From positions 159,610,896 through 159,674,895 of the forward strand of contig OY757904.1 in assembly GCA_963585895.1 (NCBI GenBank): a DNA stretch of 64,000 nucleotides. The letters run 5' to 3'. A model generated the notes under the pieces. That model ran no database searches. It was not told where the DNA came from and saw nothing but the letters and a program-made list of their open reading frames with translations. This document shows, piece after piece, positions 48,345 through 60,512 of the stretch (its first letter is position 1; each line of letters starts with the position of its first letter). The DNA comes from Sepioteuthis lessoniana (lineage: Eukaryota > Mollusca > Cephalopoda > Myopsida > Loliginidae). The position numbers were made by a program, and so were the translations under genes.

Positions 48345-49085
48345 ACGTCAAGTCGTGACGACAGCACAAATTTCCTTGACTCTCTCTGTCTCTCTTTCAT
48401 CATCTCTCCCTATCATCTATCACTCTTGGTAAATCCTCGAGGGGATATTTAGGATCTTCACAGAACTGATGAATCTAAGTTTTTACTGGTCAACTATTAC
48501 TGGTGTGTCCATGTGCTGGAGTCCATTGGAGAACATTGCTTATGAGTTCATCCTTACTTCTCCAGCAGTGACCAGCATGTTTTTTTCAATGTGAGATTGA
48601 AAGTAAGTAGCCGTACAATTGTTGTTTGTTGGGTGCTACTTTAAGCATTCAAAACAGCACGCAGCATCCCTGCAGAGTTCCAATCTAGGTTTTTCGTTGA
48701 ACGCGTTTTTAAAGTCAAAGTAGTGCATCCATATAGAAGTACTGACGCAGCTACAGCTGGGATGGATTTCCGTTTTATCTAATGAAAGAATTACGTTTCC
48801 ATATGGTTGGTAACCTTTCAATAGAAGTCCAGGTTTAACCTATGGGTACGTTGATATCACTTTTAGCAGATGAGATACTGCTACCGAGGTATATAAATTG
48901 GTCTATTAATTTCAGAGGCCTTCCAATTTAAAACACATGAACTCAGTTTTTTTCTGTGTTCAGAGAGAGACCAATGCCTCTTGCTACTTGTTTCAGGCTA
49001 TGCAGCTAAGATTCAGTTTGAGCTGGTGTATTTGTGAGAAGCGTTAGATCATCCACGTCGTCTGCATAATTTACAAAAATAGATA
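48345..49085 (-). pseudogene. RTE-like LINE, RT C-terminal half to 3' end
   Basis: On the minus strand: NYADDVDDLTLLTNTPAQTE around 49070-49010 (the YADD box and following block), IGLSLNTEK, IDQFIYLGSSIS, then the C-terminal tail with TGGAGAAGTAAGGATGAACT and the 3' end near 48345. No (ATG)n tail. It could be the 3' half of the same LINE copy as 50755-56480, with the region between replaced; this is not proven. Confidence 0.75.
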
Positions 49086-49744
49086 GAAAGAAAAAGATAA
49101 AAAAAAAGCAAAACTAACAGTCTTTGTCAAAGAATTACTTTCGAAGTTAGTGATCGACTAAAAAAACTTCCGAAATGTTTCATGCTAAGTCAATAATTTG
49201 ATAAAACTTTTAGCAATAAACTAATTTTTTAAATTCCGGATATTCATTATCTACTATCTTCCCTTTATCTTTGTTCAAACACCAGACATCCAATCTTCTC
49301 ATCGCATGCAAACTGACTTACTAACATAAAACTGAGTTGATAGCTTGAGGTATTTTCATGAGTAAAGTGTTTTTTCTAAGTCTGGGATAATTTTCTTAAA
49401 TAAGTATCTGAATAGCAGTGTGTATAGACATGAGTTCATCACATTTTTACTAAAGTTGTTACGCCTGTTGATTTCTTTCTCTGGATCGAGTAGTACATAA
49501 AATTGTTGCGCTAAACGAACCACCATTTACCACTTTAAGCAAGCGTCTCAGTAGACTACTATATGATTTAACAAAGGTAGCGATTTTTTTCTTAATGAGA
49601 GTGAAACGATTTACATATTTTGCCTTAAAAATCCCTTTTCAAGAAAAAAGAAAACGCAGTAAAAAAAGAATAAAAAATAAATAGCGATGTTCTATGATTC
49701 ACACACACACACACACACACGCAAAAACACACACACACACACAC
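49086..49744. other. AT-rich region with (CA)n
   Basis: No gene recognised. (CA)n arrays at 49703-49745. Confidence 0.5.
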
Positions 49745-50035
49745 ATATTGTCTTCCACAGACAGACTGTTTCGTTATATCACAACTCTTCAGTGTAGCTA
49801 GACAAGCGAGTTGCTTCAAGCTGGAACAAAAACCCAACTGATTTTACGTCAGTCGGATATCTTACCCATAAACTATCATCATCTCAGCGTAAGCGTAGGA
49901 ATCTTTTTAGGTATATTCATATACGCTTATCGGCTACCGGAGCGCTCATATCATGAGAAGAACTTTGCATTTACGTGTAGTGGGCAGCCGGCAATTCTTC
50001 ACGCAAGTGCTCAACGCACTGGAGGTGGGGACAGG
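49745..50035 (-). mobile_element. tRNA-derived SINE, family B
   Basis: TTGTCTTCCACAGACAGACT tail, ACAACTCTTCAGTGTAGCTA, GATTTTACGTCAGTCGGATA, then TTATCGGCTACCGGAGCGCT and the distal segment ending near CAAGTGCTCAACGCACTGG. Confidence 0.8.
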
Positions 50036-50485
50036 GGAGGGTGTATTTAGTTATCTATGAATAATATGCTAACGTTTAATGATCCGTTTTCAAAATCATT
50101 TTTAGGTTGATAATATTGTCTCATCTGAAAAATTATTTTCAAATGAAAAAATGAAACGAAAAAAAAAAAAAAAAATAGAAAAAATTCTTAGCGACCTATT
50201 ATTGGTTTGTTTCATTTCTTCACTAAAAAATGATTTTTTGGTTCGGGCAGCATCACATAATTACTTCGTCCTGAGGATAGTTTAGAAAAACAAACATTAT
50301 TCACATATAAATACACTCTCTTGTACGCCGCAATTTACGGTATGCTATATATATATATATATATATATATACAAAAAGTAAGTTATTTACTTTCCAAACC
50401 GGAATCTTCGATTTTTCTATTTTTTGTGATTATAAGTTTACATTTCAATAACTTTTGTTTGCTAAATATGTTATCTGTTATCTGG

Positions 50486-50531
<46 letters not shown>

Positions 50532-50754
50532 CGGCTTACGATTCGACATTTTAAGCGTGAAAACATCTCTACAAAACTAAGGGTCGACTGGGCTAAATTC
50601 CAAACCTTTACAACATATTGGTCAACCATAGAAACAGTTCTCTTCACAATCGATATCCACCACTTATCATAGCTCCAACTGATTGCCACAAACATTTACA
50701 ACTTAAACTCGTGTTTGGTAAACATATTTCACAAATTAACACAGAGATTACTTT
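50036..50754. other. AT-rich region with two (AT)n arrays
   Basis: (AT)n at 50345-50372 and 50491-50525. No gene recognised. Confidence 0.5.
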
Positions 50755-51489
50755 AAGATGATAAAACTGTAATAGAAATTAAGTTCTTTGCCATTCTTCT
50801 TGCGGAAAGAAAAGATGCAGCCCTTTGTTTATCAGTCTATTGTGTTCTGGTTATTTACAGCGTTGCAGTATCGGAGCAGAAGGCCGTCGAATTTCCTTGT
50901 TTTCATACTTCCAGTGGTATTTCATCAAGTCCAGCAGCTTTCATGCTTTTAATTTTTGTTTGTCCTCCGTCAAATTCTTCTTGTGTAAAATGTTTTAGTT
51001 TAAATGTCTAGCTGATTATTTATAATTTTCGAGATTTGTTCATTCGTAACTTTAGGAGATTTTCCAAGCAGATACTTGAAATGTTCTTTCCATAAGTGTA
51101 TTCGTTCTTCTTGGCTTTTATTCACTTCATTTACTGTCTGCCACGCTATCCAAGATTGTCTACTTTCAACCGCGTTTCTTATCTTATTGATCTGCTCTTG
51201 GATGTATTCTGTTTGTTCTTTTAGGTATGCGTTACTTGTGCCTTCTTAAGTTTCTGAACGTTGGCATTAGTTGGGTTCCTTTTATTCTATAGGGATGCGG
51301 TTTTCATGTCATCTTGTTTTTTTCTTAACCGCTAATGTCTCCCATGGAACTCTATATTTTGCTCTTTGTTTGGTTGCAAGGCATTTTGCTGCCGCTTCTA
51401 TGTGGGCATTGACGAAGTTCTCATCTTCGTCATTCGTATGTTTCTGATATCTCCTGAGGTCCATCGAATTTGTTTCTTAGCGTTAGGTA
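50755..51489 (-). pseudogene. RTE-like LINE, linker and RT N-terminus (continuation of 55321-56480)
   Basis: Minus strand, from LRNKFDGPQE through NFVNAHIEAAAKCLATKQRA (also seen at the far right end of the window), AYLKEQTEYIQEQINKIRNA, then the RT start with AAGLDEIPLEV, ending near 50755. It has multiple stops. Together with 55321-56480 it forms one LINE interrupted by the element at 51490-55320. Confidence 0.8.
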
Positions 51490-51600
51490 TGTTGTATACT
51501 TTTTGGTGATGTCTATCACAACAGTAATACAATACATACACAAATACAAAACACAAGTGGACTCTGTTGTTTCAGGTACGAACGGTTTATTTATTTCTGA

Positions 51601-51857
51601 CTTCGGTTCCTGGCGACACGAGGAGAGAGACAATTCTTAAAAGTTTATGCTAACCATCCTATGCTGACCATCCTATGCTGACCATCCTAGGCTGACTTCG
51701 GTTCCTGGCGACACGAGGAGAGAGACAATTCTTAAAAGTTTATGCTGACCATCCTATGCTGACCATCCTAGGCTGACTTCGGTTCCTGGCGACACGAGGA
51801 GAGAGACAATTCTTAAAAGTTTATGCTGACCATCCTATGCTGACCATCCTATGCTGA
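51601..51857. repeat. Tandem repeat of 81-95-bp units with nested 14-bp repeats
   Basis: CTTCGGTTCCTGGCGACACG starts three units (51601, 51696, 51777). Each ends in two or three copies of TGCTGACCATCCTA. Unit lengths differ only by the number of 14-mers. Confidence 0.9.
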
Positions 51858-51882
51858 CGCGTGGCGCATCTTGTGATCTCTA

Positions 51883-52146
51883 CTAAATTTCTGAGACGAA
51901 GCTGGGAGATTTTTATCATTAAGGCTTTTCGGACTTTTGTCTTCATCTTTATTATCATTTCCACAATGTTTCAGCAGATATGTCCTCTGGCCTTCTTCAG
52001 GTGTTTGTCGAACTCGGGAACTTTCACGGAACTTCGAACTACTTCCTTTATTGAATCCACGGGGGTCGCCTGTTCTGATTCCGTTAGCCATAACCGGGTA
52101 CAAGTGTTAGGTATTCCTGTATTGTTACTCGTCTGCAGTCAGGATT
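51883..52146 (-). repeat. PLE terminal direct repeat, 3' side
   Basis: 264 bp, matching 54665-54928 in length and, apart from scattered substitutions, in sequence. It contains the hammerhead-like CTGAAGA / GAAAC core on the minus strand, here altered (CTGAAACATTGTGG). Confidence 0.85.
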
Positions 52147-52209
52147 GAACCAGCAACCTCCAGATGATTGTCTCCTTAGAAGCTTAGGGAACCTATAGCC
52201 GTTACGCTA
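52141..52209 (-). promoter_or_regulatory. tRNA-like pol III A and B boxes in PLE 3' region
   Basis: On the minus strand TAGCGTAACGG (52199-52209) fits the A-box consensus fully, and GGTTCAATCC (about 52142-52151) fits the B box except for one base. They lie between the end of the protein and the terminal repeat, exactly as in the copy at 23824. Confidence 0.55.
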
Positions 52210-52328
52210 TGTCCTGCTGGACAATTCAGAGTGAATCTTTGGGACTTATAAACCTAATGTTATTACCTGAATAGAATTACTACTATTATGTATGATTTTT
52301 TTACCTGTGCTGATATTCAGATTTTTTT

Positions 52329-54591
52329 TCATCTTGCCTTATTAATTATGGGTTCCCATATTGTATTCAACTCTATACTTAGTCTACTCAGCAAATCATT
52401 GTAGCCCAACATATGTGCTGATTCCGTAAGGCGTCTAACCCTCCAATGTTCAGCCCTATCAATTATTTCAACTTCATCCCATAAGGGCAAATGGTTTCCC
52501 TTTTCCTTCCATATATGATCCGCCATACCCGACTTTTCAATCACACCTCGTACTGCTGCCTTCCGATGTTCTTCTAGCCTTACTTTTAGTGGGCAACCTA
52601 TCTCACCTTTGTATATTTTACCACAACTGCAAGGGATGGAGGAAACACAGTTCTTGGTCATGTTGAATTCCGTTGGTGGCTTGACCCGGAAAAGATACCT
52701 CCGTAGAGTTGAACCACTTGTGAATACTGTCCTGATGTCATATGGACTACATATCTTTTGGATCCTTTCGGTTAGTCCTTTGACATAGGGCAGACATACC
52801 GTGGTGAGTTTTCGGGTATTGTCCTCTATCTTCCTATCTAGGTTTCTTGGAGCCGAGTTATGCGCTCTGGGTAGTTGTTACGATGGAGGTTGTGTCTCAG
52901 ACTAATCATTTGTTCTTGATATTCATCAGTATCGCTACAAATGATTTTTGCTCAATGTTGTAAGCAACGGACTATTCTTTTCTTTACTGTATATGGATGA
53001 TGGGAGTTGAAATTGAGGTACTGTCCGGTGAAGGTGGGCTTACGGTACACAGATGACCTGAATCCTTGCTCTGTGCGCGTTATTAATACATCGAGGAAGG
53101 GTAATTTGTTATCTTTCTCTTTCTCCATAGTGAACTGTATAGATGGTCGGATTGACTACACGTGATTAAATGATATCTGAACATCTTCCTGATGAGACCA
53201 GAGAATGAATGTGTCATCTACTAAGCCGTATAGATGGCTTTAGTGATGTAGATCCTAATGCCATTTCTTCAAAGTATTCCATGTATATGTTAGCCAACAC
53301 TAGTGACAATGGTGAACCCATAGCCAGTCCTTCTTCTTGTCGGTATATATTAGATCCCATCCCAAAGTAGGTTGTCTCCACACAGAAGGTCAACATTTCC
53401 ATTAGATTATCTATCGGGATACAAGTGCGTTCTTCCAGCAAGGGGTCTGCAGCCATTTTATCCCGTACTACAGCAAGTGTCTCATCAATAGGTACCTTTG
53501 TAAACAGACTCACTTCACCCAAACTCACCATTTGGTTAGAATGAATGGGGGAATCACTGATTCTCTCCATAAAGTGGGCTGAGTTTTTTTATATATGACG
53601 AGGACTTACCAGTTAGTAGGCTGATGATCCCCACAAAGAAGCGGCTCAATGGGTGACATGCTGAACCTCGGTTGCTGACAATGGGTCTCAATGGAATACC
53701 ATTCTTATGAATTTTTGGAAGGCTATATATGTGTGGTAGCTTACTGTAATGTTTAATTAGCTGTCTGTATTTTGTTTGTGGTATGAGATCTTTATTCTTA
53801 CCCAAGATTTGTGACAGCTTCCTTTCCGTCTTCAGGGTCGGGTCCTTCTTTACTTTACAATAGCCACCATTGCCAATCAAGTCCGCCAATTTGTTAGAGT
53901 ATTCCACCCTATCCATTACCACGGTAGCATTGCCTTTGTCAGCTGGGAGTATTATCATATTGTTATCATCCTGTTGCGATTTGAGAGCCTGTCTCTCCGT
54001 TTTTGAGATGTTATGTTTCGAAGGCTTTGATTTCTCAAGTGCTTGTCTCATTTTCCATCTTAGTTTATCAGCTCTTGCCTTGGAAATTTTTAAAGCTGCA
54101 TCCTCGATTGGCGCTGTTAGATCTAAGGAAGGGATTTGCTTAATGGTAGTGGTGAAGTTTAGCACTGTTTTTTTCTGGAGTTGTTAACTGTTGCTTACTG
54201 ATGTTGACAATGGTTTCCACTGGTGAGTAAGGGGATTGAATTTTCATATTGGTGGTTTTCATCTTCTCCAACTTTGTAATTTTATGCACCTTGACCATAT
54301 GGAATTCCTCGTCGTACGATTTATCTTGATATTATTGGGTTCGAGTTCTGTCATCTATCATGGATATTTTTCCAGGAACGGAGTGAATTTCCTCGAGATT
54401 TCTAACCGGAGTTGATGTTTCTTCCAACGGTTGTTATAAATTCGATCTCGGATTAATTCCTGCTCTAATCTTTTTGTTACTTTCCCCGTCCTCCTGGAAT
54501 TAACAGGGATTTTTATTGTTAAGCCTGGTGGAACTTGCTTGAGGTCTCGGCATCTGCATAGAAATGTGAGATGATTCGTCATTCTTGCCAA
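52329..54591 (-). pseudogene. PLE protein: RT plus GIY-YIG endonuclease, broken
   Basis: N-terminal domain at 54591-54358 (RRTGKVTKRLEQELIRDRIY). RT part one at 54165-53554 (ILPADKGNATVVMDR, LPHIYSLPKIHKNGIPLRPI). RT part two at 53570-53214 with GLAMGSPLS, the motif B block. The catalytic YVDD is present as GLVDDTFILW in another frame near 53207-53226. Then the thumb (LPFLDVLITRTEQGF, YRKPTFTGQY). The C-terminal GIY-YIG domain at 52661-52329 has CSCGKIYKGEIG and the KVRLEEHRKA helix with its catalytic R. At least three frameshifts. Confidence 0.88.
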
Positions 54592-54664
54592 TTTTTGATT
54601 CAGTTTTTCTAATTGTTTCCATTAATATATTGTATCGGGTCCATACCGACTGGATATTAGTTGT

Positions 54665-54928
54665 CTAAATTTCTAAGACGAAACTTGGTGATTTTCATCA
54701 TTAAGGGTTTTCAGACTATTGTCTTCATCTTTATTGTTATTTCCACAACGTTTCGGCTGATATGTCCTCCGGTCTTCTTCAGGTGTTTGTCGAACTCGGG
54801 AACCTTCATGGAACTTCAAACTACGTCCTTTATTGAATTCACGCGGGTCACCTGTTCTGATTCCGTTAGCCATAACCTGGTACAAGTGTTAAGTATTCCT
54901 GTATTGTTACTCACCTGCAGTCAGGATT
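54665..54928 (-). repeat. PLE terminal direct repeat, 5' side
   Basis: 264 bp, the direct-repeat partner of 51883-52146. The hammerhead-like core is better preserved: on the minus strand CTGAAGA, then a GGAGGACATATCAGCC stretch, then GAAACGTTG. Confidence 0.85.
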
Positions 54929-55320
54929 AAGATCTCTCTCGGTAGAGATCTGAAAAACCCAACTACATACCTCAACGGTAGAGAACACAACTCTCTGCCC
55001 CTCAATAGCAGAACACTCAACTCTCGGCCTCCATGGTTCAATCCCAACTTCTCAACACTCAACTGACGTCTTTTCAAAATCCTCAAATTCTCAGGACCAT
55101 CTCTTCCGGGCATGACGTCATCCACACTCCAGCCTCATTTCCTGTCTTATTATGACTATGGTGATTGTCATATTCTTTGCACGCGAGCGTAAAACTGCAC
55201 CAATTGACTATGCACCTGGGCTCTTAACCCGAACAGTTCAAAGTCTTACCAAACTGAATGATAAAATATAATTAACGAAAAATGATAAATATGAAAAAAT
55301 CATTCCTTAATTATATAACA

Positions 55321-56480
55321 CGTATATTTATCACTAATATCTCTATTGTTCAGTAGGGCCAGTCATAGTGTGGGGTATTGGTTGTTTGCGTCCCATTCCT
55401 GCGTAGGCTCAGACGTATCTTTGCCGAGATAATTCGATGGAGGGCACACGGCTAAAATATGCCTCACAATTTGAAGCGCTATCAATCCATTTCTTATTCA
55501 TGAGGATGTAGTCTATCTGTGCTTTAGCATTATTTGCCTAGGTGTACATCCATAGCTTTCCCTTCCTTTTCTAAAATTTAGTATTGAGGCATGTTAATCC
55601 ATTTTCTAATGTGAAATCCGTTAGGGGCCCCCCATTTCTGTTTGACTAGTTGTGTAAGTAGAATTTGTAGTTAACGTTTTACCTATTTGGGCATTTATGT
55701 CTTTACCAATGATTAGAACGTTGTATTTAGGGATGCTACGAACAAGGGAAGATAGGTCGATATAGATGGTGTCAATAACTAGCATTGGTTGGGCTGCAGT
55801 AGGAGGTGATCGTTGTGTTGGGATTGCCGTTAAACGTGGCTACCATCATTCTCAGTTGTATTTTCTCGATGCTGTTGAGTGATTTTAAAGCACGTGGACC
55901 GATAAGCATTCCTATACCCACTATGGCAGAGTTTTTTTTATGCAGATGCTGAGACAAACGTTCGTCCATTGCCAGTATCGTGGTATTTTATATCTACTTC
56001 ACTACGATGGTACCTGTGTTCTTGTACACATACTATGTTATGATCTACCACAGATTCTGTCAGCGCCGGTAGTTGGTTTATTCTGTTTAAAATTCTAACG
56101 TTAAATGTCGCTATTTTTATTGTGCTTTTACATTTAACTAAATTCATTTGTGTTTGAGTTCTGTAACTGATTTTTCGAACATTGGTGCCAGAGTTCCAAC
56201 CTCAGCCAAACGCACCCTTTTTTACCTGCGCACCGGGCAATGTGATTTAGAAAGTAAAAATCAGGGTTATCTTCCGACGGCTGTATTTTAACATCATCAA
56301 TAGAAGCCACATTTCAAGATGAGTAGCAGTAGTTTACTGACTGAACTATTTGATCCTGGCCGTTGACCTGTGGTGTTCATCCGCCCAGCATCTGGGGAAG
56401 CGCACTGTTTCCTGTCCCTGGGTACACCCACCTAAATTCACATCCACCATGCTGCTTCTTATGGCTTCCAAGGTTTAACT
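55321..56480 (-). pseudogene. RTE-like LINE, 5' UTR and AP endonuclease
   Basis: The minus strand starts in 5' UTR homologous to 62700-62899 (AGAAGCAGCATG, GTAGTTCAGT...GTGGCTTCTAT). Then come the APE domain blocks IATFNVRILNRINQLP, IVCVQEHRY, IKYHDTGNGRTF, GIGMLIGPRALKSLNS and CSPTNAS. KAQIDYILMNKKW keeps the conserved D (plus 55511-55513). It breaks off at DKYT where the LTR-like element begins. It has frameshifts and stops. Confidence 0.85.
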
Positions 56481-57326
56481 TGCGGGGAAAAATTCTCCTT
56501 TTCTTTTCCCTTTTTCCTTTCTTTTTCTACTCTTTCTTTTTCTCCGCTTTCCTTTGAACATTCCTTAAGTTTTAACTTAATTATAGTCCACAGTTAAGCT
56601 AGTTTAAAGATTCATCGGAAAATGGCTAAGTCCCGAGTTATTAGCTGGTATTTCTGTGTCGTCATATGTGGTTGCGCTAATTAAAGCAGACAGTTAGTGG
56701 GAACTTATTATAGTAAGATTAACCTCATTAAAGATTATTTCCTTTTAGTTCTTATGTTATATCTGGCCCGGATACTATGAAATCTATCCTTATTTCCTGA
56801 TTCTTGTAATCTTAAAGATATTCGATTTTTACACTAACTTATCAATTCAAAGACTGTGCAGAATTAGTAACCGAAGAAAATCAATTTAGCTCTTGTTTCT
56901 AAATAGTTCTCCTGAAAACTAGACTTCAAATTAATCGAATCATCTTTTCGTTTTAATCGCGCATGATATTAAAAGATTTGTCTTTTCATTCAAATCATAG
57001 ATAATATTCAGCTAAGATTTTACTTACATAGACAAAAAAAAAAAAATCTAAATCAGGTATTTTAAAAAGTTTAGTTAAAAGACTAAAAATCCACCAACCT
57101 AGTCGCCTTTTCATTCAAAACACCGGAGGTAAAGATTTTTTTCCATTTTTGTGACTGCCAGCCGTCTATAAATCGTAGTTTAAGCGTAAGAAATAAGGAT
57201 AAGTCTTAATTTTTGGATCTTTTTATAGAATTATAAACATACACACGTGCCATTCCAGAGTTTTCCATTTTACCTCCCCGACTCACTCACCTCTATATGC
57301 ATCCAAGCAGTCCTCAAGGTATTCCA
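56481..57326. other. AT-rich region, nothing recognised
   Basis: No feature recognised. Confidence 0.5.
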
Positions 57327-58560
57327 TTTTTACACTACCTCTATCGCTGCCAAGATTCACAATGGTCAGCTACTCAACCGCATTGAACCTGAAATTAAGA
57401 AAATTCTTTGAAGGAACCAAAATGGTTTTCGGAAATATCGATCCACAACATCACAAATTCTGACAATCCGTCGAATTTTCGTGTAAAAAATCTCGAGGCG
57501 ACACTATTATTAAGATTTCTCCAAAGCATTTGACTCCATACACAGAGGGAAGATGGAGTAAAGAAACCGGCAGTCATGATGATGCACTATAAAAACACAA
57601 AAGTAAAAGTTCGCTCACCGGATGGAGAGCACAGACTTCTTTGATATTGTCGCAGGTGTGCTGCAAAGAGGATACATTAGCCCCATACCTATTCATAATC
57701 TGCTGAGACTATGTACTTTGAACGTCGATAGATTTGATTAAAAATGGCTTTATTCTGGAAAAGGCAAGAAGCAGACGATATCCTGCACAAACTATTACGG
57801 ACGCGGACTACACTGATGACAGCGTTTCTGGCAAATACACTCGCCCAGGCCGAATCCCTGCTGCATAGTCTGGAACGGGCAGAAGGTGGCATAGACCTCC
57901 ATGTGAAAGCAGACAAAACAGAGTATATGGGCTTTAATATCTCCACACTAAAAAAGTGGTTCTCTGAACCTTGTGGATAGGTTCACCTACCTCGGAACCA
58001 GCGTCTCATACCGAAAATGGTATCAGTAGGTGGCTAGCGAAGACATGGACAGCTATCGATAGGTTATCGATCATACGGATATCAGACCTATCCGATGAAA
58101 TAAAACTCAATTTTTTTCCAAGCAATGGTCGTGTTAATTCTACTATATGGATGCACCATATGGACGCTGACCAAGCTTATTGAAAAAAAGCTTGAGGGCA
58201 ATTGCACAAGAATGCTACGGGCTATATTGAAGAAATCCTAACGGCAACATCCCACAAAGCAGCCGCTGTGCGGCCACTGACCACTTACCTCGAAAACCAT
58301 CCAAATTAGATGAACTAGGCATACGGAACACTGCTGGAGAAGTAAGGACGAACTCATAAGCGATATACTCTTGTGGACGCTTTCACACGGAGGAGCAAGT
58401 GTTGGACGACCTTCTAGAACTTATCTACAACAGCTCAGTATGGACACAGCAAGTAGCCTAGAACGTCTGCAGGATGCAATGGACGATAGAAACGAATGTC
58501 GAGAGAGGGTCATGGAAATCCGTGCAAGCGGCACGACATGATGATGATGATGATGATGAC
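57327..58560 (+). pseudogene. RTE-like LINE, RT to (ATG)n tail
   Basis: 5'-truncated in the RT (SIAAKIHNGQLLNRIEPEIKK). Then the RSTTSQILTIRRIF block, motif A remnant, RSPDGE...FFDIVAGVL, and TITDADYTDDSVSG at the catalytic box (YADD changed to YTDD). Then the ESLLHSLERAEGGIDLHVKA block (57844-57912) and the C-terminal region. It ends with AASGTT-type 3' sequence and (ATG)n at 58536-58560. Several frame breaks. Confidence 0.88.
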
Positions 58561-58974
58561 AAATTAAGTATCCTCTTAACGTTATATCTCACACCGTTTC
58601 CAACTGCTGAGGAATTAGCTAATCTGACCGTTAGTAGCCTACTGTATATTTGTGGATGACCTATACGTCTGGCATTGGTCGAACCTAGAATTTTCAATTA
58701 AAAATCTTGAGGTCGACCTATATGCCAGGTCGATATATTCGCCCTAATTCATGCTATTTATATTGAAGGGAAATAAAATTGCTGTATCCTCAAGATTTTT
58801 ATTTTGATCTGGGTACAATATGCGTATAGGGCTTGGATAGTCTTGATACACCCTTCTCTTACCCTGTTTACATATTGATAAATGATCAATTACTGTAATT
58901 CAGCCATATCAATATTACTTATACATTTAATCTTTTATAAAATGAAACCTATTTCAGAGTTATATATCAGCGAG
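58561..58974. other. AT-rich region, nothing recognised
   Basis: No feature recognised. Confidence 0.5.
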
Positions 58975-59140
58975 TCGGGTTAAAATTCAGATCGAGGCTG
59001 TAGGAATGAATCTATTTCTCACCAAGATATGACAGACTGGGTTCTCAAACCTTAGTTGAGGACCGATCAAGGAAACGGAAAATTCTGAATTCAAAATCCC
59101 AGCAAACACGTCCGGGAATATAGTATGACTCAAATTTCAA
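58975..59140 (+). mobile_element. SINE family C, 3' part
   Basis: GGGTTCTCAAACCTTAGTTG and GGAAAATTCTGAATTCAAA align with the tail half of the SINE at 26832. No tRNA-like head is preserved. Confidence 0.5.
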
Positions 59141-59630
59141 CTTGTCTGTCGAAAGTCAGTGTTCTACTTTTCATATTTTCTGGCAAACTGATGCTGTTTA
59201 CTTTTGAGTTATTTCCTAAAAAAAGTTTTTTTTTGTATTATTTAGCTGCAAATCTTTAAGATAATCCATTGTTTATAAGCATCTAGGATGTGAGCAGCAT
59301 AAGTTGTTTTCTACTTCAAGAAACTCAAAAACATATTTTCATTTTCACAATTCATCTGTAACAAACAGAGAATTCGTTTAAACATAGAAAATTGGATGGG
59401 GGTTAATGAATTGAAACACAATTCTCCTCTTCCTAAAAAACAAACAAACTTCAAAGCAAGAGTGAACTTTAGCATGTTTCTGAACTCTAGTCATTGTGAC
59501 TGGTGATAAGAATGGATAAATTATAATAAAATAGAAAGTTTTTGGCAGAAGCGTAGCAGAAGCAAAACGGGTAAAGACCCAAAATGTATCTCCATTCAAG
59601 GGAAATATTTTTAAGTATTTACCGTGATTA
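59141..59630. other. AT-rich region, nothing recognised
   Basis: No feature recognised. TA at 59629-59630 precedes the mariner. Confidence 0.5.
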
Positions 59631-60512
59631 CACGGTGCTTTCAATAAGTTTCTAGACTGTTTTGTACTGGCATTTAAAATTGTCGTAGACTTTTGAGAAT
59701 TCACTATGTTATGATGACTGACCAATTTTATGATTTCAGGTTCAAATCAACAGCTACAGAAGCAATTGGAATACACCCTACTAAAGCCTGATTGTCACAG
59801 CTGCTGAATTTCAAAAATGCAATCTTGGCGTAAGGAAGAACGATATGCAATAAAATTCTGTTTTAAACTTGGAAAAAATGCCACAAAAGCGTATGGAATG
59901 CTTCATACTGCCTTAGGACCATCTTGCATGAATCGAGCATCAGTTTTTGAGTAGCATAAGAGATTCAAGGAAGGCAGGTAGTCTGTGAAGGATGATGAGA
60001 GATCTGGGAGGAGTAAGGAAGTCAATACACCAGAGTTGATTGGCCAAAGGGTTAGGGTTAGGGTTACTATGTTGTGGTTTTAAGGGAGTTCAGAAAGAGA
60101 CTCCTTGGGAAGAGGCCAGCACTCTTCAAATCGGGTCAGAGGCATTTCCACCAGGACAATGCACCAGTCCACAACTCCATCCTTGTCACAGACTTTTTGA
60201 CCAAGATGGGCATCTAGACAGTTCCTCGGCCTCTCTATAGTCCAGACCTTGCTCCTTGTGACTTTTAGTTATTCCCTAAGCTCAGCGGCTGTCGTTATAA
60301 AACAATTGAGGAGATGAAAGAAACTGTGGTGAAGGTCATTGATACACTCACACAAGAGGACTTCCATGGGGCCTTACAGAAGTTGTTGGAACGGTACAAC
60401 AAGTGCATTGCAGCCGGAGGAGATCACTTGGAAGGGGACTAGAGTTTCATGTGTGTACTATCAATAAAAGTGCCCATACGAAAAAGTCTCGAAACTTATT
60501 TAATGATCCTCG
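59631..60512 (+). mobile_element. Mariner internal-deletion derivative, copy 3
   Basis: About 882 bp. The left end CACGGTGCTTTCAATAAG follows TA; the right end is TTATTTAATGATCCTCG, followed by AC rather than TA, so that side has changed. The same deletion and 18-bp telomere-like filler as in the other copies are at 60050-60067. Confidence 0.88.
59818..60440 (+). pseudogene. Mariner transposase, internally deleted
   Basis: N-terminal part from MQSWRKEERYAIKFCF through a stop in the HTH (VFE followed by TAG) to LIGQ, then the filler. The C-terminal part (FHQDNAPVHNS, LYSPDLAPCDF, TQEDFHGALQKLLERYNK) follows in a different frame with extra stops. First catalytic D region missing. Confidence 0.85.

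Larger units (their letters stand above)
51882..54930 (-). mobile_element. Penelope-like element (PLE), near full length
   Basis: About 3.05 kb, flanked by GATCTCT at 51875-51881 and 54931-54937 (7-bp TSD). It has direct terminal repeats and a single coding region in the order N-terminal domain, RT, GIY-YIG endonuclease. That order and the LTR-like repeats are diagnostic of canonical Penelope/Athena-type PLEs. The coding region is broken by frameshifts and stops, so this copy is inactive. It sits inside the LTR-like element at 51490-55320. Confidence 0.9.
51490..55320 (+). mobile_element. LTR-like element TGTT...AACA (~0.78 kb without the nested Penelope)
   Basis: The left end is TGTTGTATAC and the reverse complement of the right end is TGTTATATAA, an 8 of 9 match with TG...CA termini. 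The flanking tetranucleotides are GGTA (51486-51489) and CGTA (55321-55324), a possible 4-bp TSD with one mismatch. The host LINE reads DKYT before and LRNKF after, matching DKYVLELRNRF of the intact copy at 63880. Net of the Penelope insert it consists of 51490-51881 plus 54931-55320. No coding is seen, so a solo LTR is likely. Confidence 0.6.
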
